Source: an uncultured Eubacteriales bacterium | GTDB taxonomy: Bacteria > Bacillota > Clostridia > Christensenellales > Aristaeellaceae | NCBI GenBank assembly: GCA_902790015.1 | Contig: CADAQF010000018.1 | Coordinates: 1-43,057 of the forward strand | Reading direction: 5' to 3' | DNA length: 43,057 nt | Shown here: one piece after another, positions 8,204 through 16,327 of the stretch | Position numbering within the stretch: the first letter of the stretch is position 1 | Layout of the letters: every line of letters starts with the position of its first letter | The notes under the pieces: model-generated | What the model saw: only the letters and a program-made list of their open reading frames with translations | Databases searched by the model: none | Told to the model about the DNA's origin: nothing | Made by a program: the position numbers and the translations under genes

Positions 8204-9274
8204 ATGGATACTTACCGCATCGCGGTCATTCCGGGGGACGGGATCGGGCCGGAGGTACTGGCGGAGGGCGTCAAGGCCCTTGACGCCGCGGCGGAGCTGG
8301 ACGGCTCGTTCCGCTTTGCGTTCACTTATTTTCCCTGGGGATGCGAATACTACCTGAAGACCGGCAAAATGATGCCGGACGACGGGCTGGACACCCTGCG
8401 CGGGTTTGACGCCATTTACCTGGGCGCGGTGGGCTATCCCGGGGTGCCGGATCATATTTCGCTGCGGGAGCTGCTGCTCAAGATCCGCCATGAATTCGAC
8501 GAATACGTGAACGTAAGGCCCGTAAAGCTGCTCAAGGGCGCTCCCTGCCCGCTGAAGGACGCAAAGCGGGAGGATATCGACATGATATTCATCCGGGAAA
8601 ACAGCGAAGGGGAGTACGCCGGCAGCGGGGCCTGGCTCTATAAGGACCAGCCGGAGGAAGTGGTCATACAAAACGGCGTGTTTTCCCGCAAAGGCTGCGA
8701 GCGCATCATGCGCTACGCTTACCAGCTGGCCCGCGACAGCGGAAAGACCCTGACCAGCATCAGCAAGGGCAACGCGCTCAATTATTCGATGGTGTTCTGG
8801 GATCAGATCTTTAAAGAAGTGGGCCGGGAATATCCGGACGTGGAAACGCATTCCCTGCTGGTGGACGCCGCCAGCATGTTCATGGTGAAGGATCCCGGGC
8901 GGTTCCAGATCGTGGTGGCGTCCAACCTGTTCGGGGATATACTGACCGACCTGGGAGCCGCCATTTCCGGCGGCATGGGCCTGGCCGCCGGCGCCAACCT
9001 GAACCCGGATCGCAAGTTCCCTTCCATGTTCGAGCCCATCCACGGCTCCGCCCCCGATATTGCCGGCAGGGGCATGGCCAACCCGCTGGCCGCGGTCTGG
9101 TCGGCCAGCCAGATGCTGGACTTTTTCGGCCATGAGGACTGGGGAAAGAAGCTCCTTTCTGCCATTGAGACCGCGCTGACCGGGGCCCGGGCGCTGACCC
9201 CCGACCTGGGCGGCACGGCGTCCACCGCGCAGGTGGGCGACGAGGTCGTGCGGATACTGAAGGCCGCCCGGTAA
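8204..9274 (+). CDS. Tartrate dehydrogenase / D-malate dehydrogenase (decarboxylating) family
   Basis: This 356-residue enzyme belongs to the isocitrate/isopropylmalate dehydrogenase superfamily: NAD-linked oxidation and decarboxylation of a 2-hydroxy acid in the cytosol. Visible: the N-terminal IPGDGIGPEV; CEYYLKTGKMMPDDG and AIYLGAVG.PGVPDHISL, which are features of the DmlA/TtuC branch rather than LeuB; RENSEGEY; the metal-binding SNLFGDILTDLGA; and the NAD-site EPIHGSAPDIAGRGMANP. Length equals E. coli DmlA (361). Start: ATG at 8204 has AAAGGGG eight bases upstream; an in-frame ATG at 8186 overlaps that ribosome site. It is divergent from the TRAP operon, which suggests a shared substrate such as malate or tartrate. 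The substrate cannot be decided from sequence alone. Confidence 0.9.
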   Translation: MDTYRIAVIPGDGIGPEVLAEGVKALDAAAELDGSFRFAFTYFPWGCEYYLKTGKMMPDDGLDTLRGFDAIYLGAVGYPGVPDHISLRELLLKIRHEFDEYVNVRPVKLLKGAPCPLKDAKREDIDMIFIRENSEGEYAGSGAWLYKDQPEEVVIQNGVFSRKGCERIMRYAYQLARDSGKTLTSISKGNALNYSMVFWDQIFKEVGREYPDVETHSLLVDAASMFMVKDPGRFQIVVASNLFGDILTDLGAAISGGMGLAAGANLNPDRKFPSMFEPIHGSAPDIAGRGMANPLAAVWSASQMLDFFGHEDWGKKLLSAIETALTGARALTPDLGGTASTAQVGDEVVRILKAAR

Positions 9275-9310
9275 AGCCTGATACGCCGAAGCAGGAAAAA
9301 AACCGAATGA

Positions 9311-9346
9311 AAAGCCCGTCCGTGATCCATCGCACGGACGGGCTTT
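9311..9346. terminator. Bidirectional terminator between convergent genes
   Basis: A 14-bp perfect inverted repeat, AAAGCCCGTCCGTG / CACGGACGGGCTTT, with an 8-nt loop lies between the dehydrogenase stop (9274) and the lipase-like gene stop (9366, minus). Short A/T flanks on each side make it usable in both directions. Confidence 0.8.
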
Positions 9347-9365
9347 GACACTTGCGCACAGGCGT

Positions 9366-12300
9366 TTACATCAGGGCCCGGGCCTTTCTGCGGCAGGACG
9401 CGCATAAAAGCATCAGGGACAGGTAATACATTCCCAGCGCCAGCGCGGGCAGCCAGCCTTTTTCCGTATGGAGGGCGATCCGCGCGCCCAGCAGCAGGTC
9501 GCTCAGGATGAAGGCCCAGGCGCCGGCCATGGTCAGCCGGTCCTGCCCAAGCCCGTACATCCCCATCAGCAGCAGGACGCCCGCATACAATACCAGCGGG
9601 ACCGTAAGCCCGGGGAGCGTTTTCATCTGCGCGGCAATGGGGATGAGCGCGGCGCTGGCGGCGGCCCACAGGGCGGCAAAAATGATCCAGCGCTTTTTGT
9701 CCATCCGGCGCTGCGCCCGGAAGGACAGCGTAAAGCAGATATGCCCCGCGGCAAAGAAAATGATGCCGGGCAGGGCGGCATAATTGATCTCCACATCGCC
9801 GGAAAGGCAGAAGAACATGCCCGCCGCAAGCCAGGCCATCCAGGACCTGCGGAAGCGCCAGGCGGGGGTCATGCACAAAAGCATGGGCCCGGTGCCGATC
9901 AGCGCCTTCAGCACCGCGCGCACCGCTGGGATGACCGTGCCGGCGCGGGACAGATAGATTTGAAGCGCTGTAAAACAAATGAGCATCCACCCGGCGGTGA
10001 TGAAAAAGGTGCTGTTTCTGAGCGGCAGCGGGCTTTCGTCCGCCCCGGGGCGTTCCCGCTGGAGGCGGCCGTATCCCTTGGCCCCTACGGCCATGGTGCC
10101 GATGGCGCTGTAATAAAGGCCCATCGAGACGATCTGCGACCACCAGGAGGCCATGCCGGCCTCGTTATACAAAAGTGCCAGGTTGGATACTACGAAGAGA
10201 ATCGCGCCCGCCCGCATCTGTTTTCCCTGATCCCAGGCCATCAGCACCATGGCAAGCTGTACCGCCGCGTAGAGGAGCATCAGCCACGGATACCGGACGC
10301 GTGCCCGCAGGAAAAAGATAAGCGCGGCGCCCGCCAGGGTCAGGGTCAGCCACAGGGCGATCCGTTTCACGTCTGCCTTTTCCTGCGGAAAGAAGGCGGC
10401 GCAGAAAAGCAGGCTGCCCGCGGTGGACAGGAGGATCCCTATCAGGAAATTCTTCGTGATGACCAGGTCGTTGGCCAGGTAAAAAATGAAGCCGATGAAC
10501 AGAAGATAGTTGCGGCGGCTGTGGTTTTCGGAGGCGCACAGCAGGCATTCCAGCAGGCAGGCGATGGTGGTCATGCCCTTGAACACCGTGCGCAGGCCCC
10601 GGCGGGCGGGGAGGAAATTCTGCGCCAGCGCGGTCAGGACGAAAAAGACGCCCACCAGCACCAGCAGCATGGCGGAGGCGCGGAAACGCCTGCCCCGCCA
10701 GGCGGAGCGGACCGCGATGACCAGCGATGTAAAAAAGAGGATCAGCAGCACGGTCACGACCGCGGCCACGGTTCTCAGGCTCAAATTGGCCTTATGGCCC
10801 AAAAAGAGCAGGTCCATCGTGGAATCGGCCAGGACGCCGTGGCGGACTTCAACCGCCGCCTCTGAGCGGACCCCTTCCTGCGAGGGGAAGAATATGATCG
10901 GCTCATCGTCCGACAGGGCGCAGGTCCAGACGTCATCTGCGTCCAAAATGGGCAAAGGGTCGGAAATATAGCTGTCGACATTCACCTGTCCGACGCTGTA
11001 GCGCTGTATGGCCGTCTGAACGGTGGAACCGGCCGGCCCGCCCAGCGACAGCACATAAAAGCCGTCGACAGGCAGCGCCGCGACGGCGCCCTCTGAAAAG
11101 CGCACCACCGGAAAACCGCTTTCGCCGCCCTGGCCTGTGACGGACAGGGAATCCACGGTATCCAGAAAACCGCCGTTTTCCTCCCAGGCGATGAGTTCCT
11201 CTTCGCTGAGGCGTTCAAGCTCCGCCATGACGCTGTCCTGCAGACCGACCGCTTCTAGGACGGTGTCGCCCGCCACGGCCACGCGCCAGTAGGCGTGGGG
11301 AAAATCATAAATCTCCTCCCCGCAGCCCATCAGCAGACCGATATAGCTTTCCGGGTAATGCTCGCGCATCAGGTTTTCGGTCAGGGAGCGCCGGTCGTTG
11401 AGCTCCATCGTGCCCTCTCCGGCCCATTGGCGGATGCTGTTCCAGGCCTGTTCGGTGATCAGTGCCGTGAGCCCGCTTTTGTCCGCCTTGCCGGACAGCT
11501 CCTCCAGCAGGGCGAAGCCGTCCCCGGCCATGGCGATGGGGTCCTTGTTGCTCTGCATGATCTGCTGCGCCCGGGCCTGCGCCAGGCGTACATAGTCCTC
11601 CGGCTGCGGGAATACCGCGTAGATGCGCTCCAGTATCTTGGTCAGGGAATAGTTGATATAGGGGTTGGTGAACCAGTCGCGGCCCAGATTTTTTTCAGTC
11701 CAGGCGTTGGCGGCGTCCCGCAGGGCGGGAAAATCCCGGTCGGCCTCCGGGCAGGTCAGCGACAGGGTGTGGCCGAAGCGCGTGAAGCCCCATTCAGCCA
11801 GCGGCACCTGGGGCACGGGGTCAAAGGCGCCCACGATGTTCCAGATGCCGTCGTACAGCGCGTCCTGTTCCCCGCCCGCGCGGGAATTGGCGGGCGTGGC
11901 GAAGGTATAGGCAAAAAGATGATCCCTTTGCGCCGTCCCCTCCTGCAAAAGCAGGGCGGCGGTCATGTTGCTGACGGCGGCCGCCCGGCTGTATCCGGCG
12001 AGCCAGAGGATATAGGGCCCCTCCGTTTCGGCCAGGTAGGCCGTGATGCGCGCCTTCACTTTTTGGGCGGCCTCGGTGAAGCCCTTGTGGGCGGTGATCT
12101 TCGCGCCCTCCTGGCCCACCTCGAAGTTGCTGAGCCATTCCATCTGATAGTTGCCGCCGCTGACCGCCACCGCCACCAGCGTGTAGGTTCCCAGTTTTTT
12201 GCTGCCGATGATGGTGGCGATGGTGTCCCTGGACGGCGTCACGTCGAACTGCTCTGACTTGAGCCGGGAAAAACCCGCCGCCTCCAGGTATTCCTCGGCG

Positions 12301-12575
12301 TGTATCTGCCTGCGGCCGGAGGGATCCTTCCAGTCCCTGTAGGCGGACAGCGCCATTCCCAGGCTCATCCGTGCCAGGGTATGATCGTATACGGTCGGGT
12401 CGGAAGAAAAAACAGCGTCCGAAAAATCGACCCGGTAGCTCAAAAACGTATCGCCCATCCGATAGGAAACGGGAACGGCAAGGGTTTTTTCTTCCGCCAT
12501 GCCCGCAGGAGGCGCAAGGAAGCAGACCGCCAGGATACAGGCGGTCAGAAGACATATCAGTTTCCCTGCGCGCAT
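9366..12575 (-). CDS. Exported class-3 lipase-like protein fused to two YhhN-like membrane modules
   Basis: This is a 1069-residue protein. A signal peptide (about 1-27) is followed by an alpha/beta-hydrolase region resembling class-3 lipases: nucleophile elbow GYSRA (194-198, Ser196, with Ala in place of the last Gly). Candidate Asp252 (FDPVPQVP) and His269 (FGHTL) stand in family order. After about 330 less clear extracytoplasmic residues, a helix at about 600-622 begins a membrane part of some 14-16 helices. Two segments, about 630-835 and 855-1065, resemble the YhhN/TMEM86 (lysoplasmalogenase) family. The second is the clearer: LSGDV at 924-928 and AWAFILSDLLLG at 1019-1030; the first is degenerate. 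ATG at 12575 has GGAGG upstream. Inference: a surface lipid hydrolase coupled to a membrane hydrolase module. The lipase call is firmer than the YhhN call. Confidence 0.72.
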   Translation of the reverse strand: MRAGKLICLLTACILAVCFLAPPAGMAEEKTLAVPVSYRMGDTFLSYRVDFSDAVFSSDPTVYDHTLARMSLGMALSAYRDWKDPSGRRQIHAEEYLEAAGFSRLKSEQFDVTPSRDTIATIIGSKKLGTYTLVAVAVSGGNYQMEWLSNFEVGQEGAKITAHKGFTEAAQKVKARITAYLAETEGPYILWLAGYSRAAAVSNMTAALLLQEGTAQRDHLFAYTFATPANSRAGGEQDALYDGIWNIVGAFDPVPQVPLAEWGFTRFGHTLSLTCPEADRDFPALRDAANAWTEKNLGRDWFTNPYINYSLTKILERIYAVFPQPEDYVRLAQARAQQIMQSNKDPIAMAGDGFALLEELSGKADKSGLTALITEQAWNSIRQWAGEGTMELNDRRSLTENLMREHYPESYIGLLMGCGEEIYDFPHAYWRVAVAGDTVLEAVGLQDSVMAELERLSEEELIAWEENGGFLDTVDSLSVTGQGGESGFPVVRFSEGAVAALPVDGFYVLSLGGPAGSTVQTAIQRYSVGQVNVDSYISDPLPILDADDVWTCALSDDEPIIFFPSQEGVRSEAAVEVRHGVLADSTMDLLFLGHKANLSLRTVAAVVTVLLILFFTSLVIAVRSAWRGRRFRASAMLLVLVGVFFVLTALAQNFLPARRGLRTVFKGMTTIACLLECLLCASENHSRRNYLLFIGFIFYLANDLVITKNFLIGILLSTAGSLLFCAAFFPQEKADVKRIALWLTLTLAGAALIFFLRARVRYPWLMLLYAAVQLAMVLMAWDQGKQMRAGAILFVVSNLALLYNEAGMASWWSQIVSMGLYYSAIGTMAVGAKGYGRLQRERPGADESPLPLRNSTFFITAGWMLICFTALQIYLSRAGTVIPAVRAVLKALIGTGPMLLCMTPAWRFRRSWMAWLAAGMFFCLSGDVEINYAALPGIIFFAAGHICFTLSFRAQRRMDKKRWIIFAALWAAASAALIPIAAQMKTLPGLTVPLVLYAGVLLLMGMYGLGQDRLTMAGAWAFILSDLLLGARIALHTEKGWLPALALGMYYLSLMLLCASCRRKARALM

Positions 12576-12924
12576 GCGTTTGTTCCTCCGTTTCGGGGAC
12601 GTTCCGATCCGTAGCCCGGGGATTCGGTTTCCGGGCGCATCGCGGACAACATCGCAAACAGACGGCGGTCATATAACGCGTCCGCGCGAGCTTCCGTTTC
12701 ATTCCGTGCCCCGAAAACCATCCCCCATATGGATGAAGTATACCACATCAGACGCCCCAAACGCAATCAGCAGAAAAACGCATAAGTTTTTCATTGCCCG
12801 CCCGGACCGGAAGGCGACGGAAAAAAGTATGATTTCTTTAGATATGCCTGTAATAAATCTCCGTTCGTATCGTATACCCTGATGAAAGGAAGCTCACTGA
12901 GGCTTAACAAACAAGGAGGACAAC
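12576..12924. other. Divergent intergenic region between lipase-like gene and Nif11-like peptides
   Basis: This 349-bp stretch has no convincing gene. It holds the ribosome site and a candidate promoter of the minus-strand lipase gene, and the AAGGAGG ribosome site of the first peptide (12914-12920). The last 100 bp before the peptide are AT-richer and should hold its promoter, but I see no -35/-10 pair good enough to call. Confidence 0.5.
12737..12766 (-). promoter_or_regulatory. Candidate promoter of the lipase-YhhN gene
   Basis: Minus strand: TTGCGT (12766-12761), 18-bp spacer, TATACT (12742-12737), about 160 nt before the ATG. The long leader lowers confidence. Confidence 0.45.
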
Positions 12925-13266
12925 ATGAACGATAACCTGAAGCTGGAAGAACTGATGAAGATTCCCGGACTGGCGGAAGACCTGGCTGAGATCAGAAACG
13001 CTGACGACCTGAAGGAGGTCTTTGAAAAGCATTCGATTCAGGCGGAAGCGGGCGTCACCTGGGAGGAACTGTTCGAAGCGCTGAAGAACGGCGCCTGCGA
13101 CGCCGAAAATGATGAGCTTGGGGAAAAGGAGCTGGAGCAGGTGGCCGCCGGCTTCGCCGTGAGCACTACCGTTATCGTTATCGGCGGAATCATCATCCTG
13201 GGACCTCCCATCGCCTACGGCATCGGGCGGTTCCTGGGCAGAAGACTGGCCAGAATCGGACAATAA
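12925..13266 (+). CDS. Nif11-like double-glycine precursor peptide 1
   Basis: This 113-residue peptide has two parts. Residues 1-75 form an acidic helical leader like Nif11-type leaders (DLKEVFEKHSI..., TWEELFEALKNG). It ends in LGEKELEQVAAG, the ELxxEELExVAGG motif recognised by C39 peptidase-ABC transporters, here with AG for GG. The remaining ~38 residues are a hydrophobic core (FAVSTTVIVIGGIIILGPP) with a basic C-terminal tail (GRFLGRRLARIGQ). The core has no Cys and no Ser/Thr cluster, so a lanthipeptide is unlikely. A membrane-active bacteriocin-like or signalling peptide is more plausible (inference). AAGGAGG precedes the ATG. A second precursor follows 19 nt later. No maturase, peptidase or transporter is encoded nearby. 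Confidence 0.75.
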   Translation: MNDNLKLEELMKIPGLAEDLAEIRNADDLKEVFEKHSIQAEAGVTWEELFEALKNGACDAENDELGEKELEQVAAGFAVSTTVIVIGGIIILGPPIAYGIGRFLGRRLARIGQ

Positions 13267-13285
13267 CAGGAAAGGGGATAAGAAA

Positions 13286-13630
13286 ATGAACGAAAAGATC
13301 ATGAAGCTGAATAACGACAAGACCTTTCAGGATAAGCTGCAGGCGGTGAATTCCTCCGGGGAACTGCAGGAAGTGCTGGATGAATATGAACTGGACGTGA
13401 ACGCGGAAGAGATGTTTGCGCTGCTGGAAAGGGCGCGCAAGGGTGAACTGACGGACGAAGAGAAAGCCATGTATCAGGCCGGGGAAGGCGAACTCAGCGA
13501 AGAGAGCCTCGCGCAGGTCTCGGGCGGCTTTCTTGCAGAGGCGCTGACGATCTGGGTCTGCTACTGGCTGGTCAGAGGTGTTATTGACGGCTACAATGCA
13601 GAAATTGAAAGACAAAAGAAAAAGCCCTGA
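13286..13630 (+). CDS. Nif11-like double-glycine precursor peptide 2
   Basis: This 114-residue peptide sits in tandem with peptide 1. The leader is helical and acidic (NSSGELQEVLDEYELDVNAE). It ends in GELSEESLAQVSGG at about residues 69-82, a clear double-glycine cleavage motif. The predicted core is about 32 residues: FLAEALTIWVCYWLVRG, aromatic and hydrophobic with one Cys, then a charged tail ending KKKP. The ribosome site GAAAGGGG lies before the ATG at 13286. The spacing implies one mRNA with peptide 1, and the different cores with similar leaders suggest a two-peptide product or two substrates of one exporter. Function is inferred from the leader only. Confidence 0.77.
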   Translation: MNEKIMKLNNDKTFQDKLQAVNSSGELQEVLDEYELDVNAEEMFALLERARKGELTDEEKAMYQAGEGELSEESLAQVSGGFLAEALTIWVCYWLVRGVIDGYNAEIERQKKKP

Positions 13631-13672
13631 TCTGAAAGCTTTTCTGCTGCACGAAGCGCAAAATCAAGAGCG

Positions 13673-13704
13673 GCAGCCCGCCGGGAAAAATCCCGGCGGG
13701 CTGC
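13673..13704. terminator. Terminator of the peptide operon and of the ABC/MBL operon
   Basis: A 14-bp perfect stem (GCAGCCCGCCGGGA / TCCCGGCGGGCTGC) with an AAAA loop lies between convergent stops at 13630 (plus) and 13744 (minus). There is little T-run on either side. Confidence 0.7.
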
Positions 13705-13743
13705 TTGCGTGAGGAGCTGGTAAAACACCCGCCCCCTTCTTCG

Positions 13744-14427
13744 TCATTTCCTGATGGTCTGCACCACCGAAAAACCTAATTCCTTCAGTTCCTTTTCACA
13801 GTCGCAGTCCAGGTGCATGCAGAAGACGTCCTTCCGTCTGTCCGGCGGGATGGCGGCCTCCAGGCGCTTGTACCAGCAGTGGGCGGCGGAATCGTGGGAG
13901 GCGGTGTCGTGATAGAGCCTTCGGATTTCTCCCCGCAGGAAGGCGTCCCGCACGGGGGCGGGAAGGTCGGCGGCGTCGCCGCTGAAATAAACCGCGTCAT
14001 CCCGGGAGCGCAGGATATAACCGAAGCACTGCATATCCGCCGCGTGGCGCACCGGGCAGGGCTCGGCCTGTACCGGACAGTCTTTGGGCAGGGCGGGGAG
14101 ATATTCGTACAGGTCCCCGCCGATGCCCTCCAGCGTGAGCAGCTGCACGACGGTGTTCACCGGATGGACGACCCGGATGGTCAGCCCAAGCACCAGGTGG
14201 GTGTACGAGCACAGCGACGCCAGCGACCCCGCGTGATCCGCGTGCAGGTGGGTCAGCACCACCCAGATATGCCGGTATTTTGTAAGATCCAGCAGCCGGA
14301 CGGCTTTTTCAAAGGCGGATTCTCCGAAATCGAGAAAAAACAGGTCCCCGTCTTCCTCAAAAAACGCGTTGGTATTGCCGAACGCCGGATAAAACGCGGC
14401 GCCCCGGCCGAAAAAGGACAATTCCAA
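13744..14427 (-). CDS. Metallo-beta-lactamase-fold hydrolase
   Basis: This 227-residue cytosolic protein of the MBL superfamily carries the metal motif THLHADHAG (H60, H62, D64, H65) and later the probable ligands in YFSGDAAD and near the C-terminal CMHLDCD. Start choice: AAAGGAG lies eight bases before a TTG codon at 14427, and an upstream GTG would overlap that site; the frame continues to 14637 only by running through the permease gene. The permease stop at 14433-14435 lies 5 nt upstream, so it is the last gene of the sugar ABC operon. Substrate unknown; a phosphodiester, thioester or sugar-derived lactone are all possible. Confidence 0.8.
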   Translation of the reverse strand: MELSFFGRGAAFYPAFGNTNAFFEEDGDLFFLDFGESAFEKAVRLLDLTKYRHIWVVLTHLHADHAGSLASLCSYTHLVLGLTIRVVHPVNTVVQLLTLEGIGGDLYEYLPALPKDCPVQAEPCPVRHAADMQCFGYILRSRDDAVYFSGDAADLPAPVRDAFLRGEIRRLYHDTASHDSAAHCWYKRLEAAIPPDRRKDVFCMHLDCDCEKELKELGFSVVQTIRK

Positions 14428-14432
14428 TGTGA

Positions 14433-15254
14433 TCACTCCTTTATTCCGGCGCTGACAAAGCTGTTCATGAAATGGCGCTGCATGATGAAGAAGGCCAGCA
14501 GCAGCGGCAGGATGATGATCAGCGTGGCGGCGCAGACGTTGGACCACTGCATGTCCGCCTCCTTGGACTTGGCGAAAATGGCCAGGCCGACGGTCAGCGG
14601 GCGGTTCTGCGGGGAACGGGTCACGATCAGGGGCCAAAGGTAATTGTTCCAGTGGTAGCTGACGGAAATGACCGCGAAGGACATATAGGCCGGTTTGGCG
14701 CAGGGCATATATACGCGCCAGATGATCTGCCAGAGGTTGGCGCCGTCTATCTTCGCCGCCTCGCCGAAGGCGCGGGGGACGGTCTTGAAATGCTGGCGCA
14801 GCAGGAAAATGGCCATCGCGCTGCCCAGGAAGGGGATCATGATGCCGAATTTCGTGTCGATCAGCCCGATCTCGGACAGGGTCAGGTAGTTGGGGATGAT
14901 CAGCACGTCGTTGGGGATGATGATCTGCATGAATATGACGACGATCACAAGGGCCTTCCCTCTGAAGTTGAGAAAGGCCAGGGAATAGGCCGCCATGGTG
15001 GAGGTGAGGAACTGGATCAGGAAGGTCACGACCACCAGGATGATGGTGTTCAGGTAATACTGGCCGAACGGCACGGCGTGCCAGACGTACTGTATGTTTT
15101 CAAAGGTGAACGGTGAGCTTGGGAAAAAGCTCATGTTGAAAGTGGTTTTGGTCAGCGCCGTCATGACGAGCCAGTACAGCGGGGCCAGCCAGATGAGCGC
15201 CAGCAGGACGGAAAGGGCGGTCAGGAGGGCCGATACGGTCTTCTGTCTGTTCAT
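14433..15254 (-). CDS. Sugar ABC transporter permease (MalG/AraQ-like, second subunit)
   Basis: This 273-residue inner-membrane protein has six predicted helices. The cytoplasmic EAA loop that contacts the ATPase is seen as FGEAAKIDGANLWQIIWRVY followed by MPCAKPA. The N-terminal TM and the LAPLYWLVMTAL segment are typical of the carbohydrate CUT1 second permease. ATG at 15254 has GAGGAGG upstream, placed across the end of the preceding permease gene (12-nt gap). Partners: permease 1 and the binding protein upstream. No ATPase gene is in the operon, so a shared MsmK/UgpC-type ATPase encoded elsewhere is probably used. Confidence 0.93.
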   Translation of the reverse strand: MNRQKTVSALLTALSVLLALIWLAPLYWLVMTALTKTTFNMSFFPSSPFTFENIQYVWHAVPFGQYYLNTIILVVVTFLIQFLTSTMAAYSLAFLNFRGKALVIVVIFMQIIIPNDVLIIPNYLTLSEIGLIDTKFGIMIPFLGSAMAIFLLRQHFKTVPRAFGEAAKIDGANLWQIIWRVYMPCAKPAYMSFAVISVSYHWNNYLWPLIVTRSPQNRPLTVGLAIFAKSKEADMQWSNVCAATLIIILPLLLAFFIMQRHFMNSFVSAGIKE

Positions 15255-15266
15255 ATCGCCGCCTCC

Positions 15267-16157
15267 TCAATTGTAGTGGATCTTGCGATCCTGGCTGAAG
15301 AAGCGCGGCAGGGAGACCACCATCAAAAGCGCCAGCATGATCACCGTCAGCGCCGAGGAGCGGCCGTAGTTCATGTTGGTGAAGCCCTGCTGGTAGATGT
15401 AATAAAGCAGCAGCGTGGACGCGTTGTTGGGCGCGCCCTCGGTCATGATGATGACCTGGTCGGCGAGCTTAAAGCAGTTGGTGAAGGCGATGGTGGATAC
15501 GAACAGGGTGGTCGGGGCCAGCAGCGGCAGGGTGATGTAGCGGAAGGTCTTCCAGCCGGTGGCGCCGTCGATGGCGGCGGCCTCCGTGACGTCCTGGCTG
15601 ATAGACTGGATGCCGGACAGGAAGAAGATCATCAGATACCCGGCCTCCTTCCAGTCGTACATGACCGCCATGGCCGGAAGCACCGTGTCCTTGTTGGAAA
15701 GGACGTTCATGGGCTCCAGCCCCAGGCTTATCAGCAGCTGGTCAAACAGGCCGTTTCGGGCCATATAGATGAACATCCACACGCTGGCGATAGCGATCAT
15801 GGGCATGACCGAGGGATAAAAGAAAGACGAGCGGATAAAGCCTATGTGCCTTCCCCTGCGGTTGACCAAGAGCGCCAGCATAAGGCCCAGCGCCATGCTG
15901 GGCAGGACCGTCATCAGCGCGAAGACGACGGTATTTCGCATGACCTTCCAGAAGGTGCTGTTTGAAAACAGCTGCTCATAGTTGCCCAGACCGATCCATT
16001 CCGGCACCTTGCCCATGCGGTATTTGAACAGGCTCAGGTACAGGCTGCGGAAAACCGGATAGACCGTGAACACGAGCATGATCGCCAGCGCCGGGAGCAG
16101 CAGCATCCACCCCTGAAGGGCCTCCTTGCGCCGGCGGGCGGCGGCGTTCCTCGTCAT
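15267..16157 (-). CDS. Sugar ABC transporter permease (UgpA/LacF-like, first subunit)
   Basis: This 296-residue inner-membrane subunit of a CUT1 carbohydrate importer has a hydrophobic helix after an Arg/Lys-rich N-terminus, about six helices and the EAA motif TEAAAIDGATGWKTFRYITLP. ATG at 16157 with GGGAGGT upstream fits the usual length. It lies between the binding protein (216-nt gap holding two hairpins) and permease 2. Substrate class cannot be told from the permease. Confidence 0.93.
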   Translation of the reverse strand: MTRNAAARRRKEALQGWMLLLPALAIMLVFTVYPVFRSLYLSLFKYRMGKVPEWIGLGNYEQLFSNSTFWKVMRNTVVFALMTVLPSMALGLMLALLVNRRGRHIGFIRSSFFYPSVMPMIAIASVWMFIYMARNGLFDQLLISLGLEPMNVLSNKDTVLPAMAVMYDWKEAGYLMIFFLSGIQSISQDVTEAAAIDGATGWKTFRYITLPLLAPTTLFVSTIAFTNCFKLADQVIIMTEGAPNNASTLLLYYIYQQGFTNMNYGRSSALTVIMLALLMVVSLPRFFSQDRKIHYN

Positions 16158-16179
16158 GCCTTGACCTCCCGAAATATAC

Positions 16180-16218
16180 GGCGGCGGAGCCGCGGGTCAC
16201 ACGCGCAGCTCCGCCGCC
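16180..16218 (-). promoter_or_regulatory. Intra-operon hairpin 2 (upstream of permease 1)
   Basis: An 11-bp stem (GGCGGCGGAGC 16180-16190 with GCTCCGCCGCC 16208-16218) without T-run lies between binding-protein and permease genes. It may limit read-through or protect the upstream mRNA. Confidence 0.55.
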
Positions 16219-16327
16219 CGTAGGTATTATGAAATGATGGGTATGAACGGATGCTGTAAGCGACAGCCGTTCGCACGGCCGCCGGCACCCGTCAGATGCC
16301 TTCCTTTAAAAAGGAGAGGGGCACGGC

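Noticed and set aside
8126..9133. 335-codon minus-strand frame over the tartrate/malate dehydrogenase
   Set aside because: Overlaps a gene with a complete set of isocitrate-dehydrogenase-family motifs; no homology features of its own.
8803..10143. Minus-strand frame crossing the convergent terminator at 9311
   Set aside because: It bridges two unrelated genes in other frames and runs through a strong terminator.
12737..12924. Promoter for the tandem double-glycine peptides
   Set aside because: Several AT-rich -10-like hexamers occur in 12830-12890, but none has an acceptable -35 partner at 16-18 bp.
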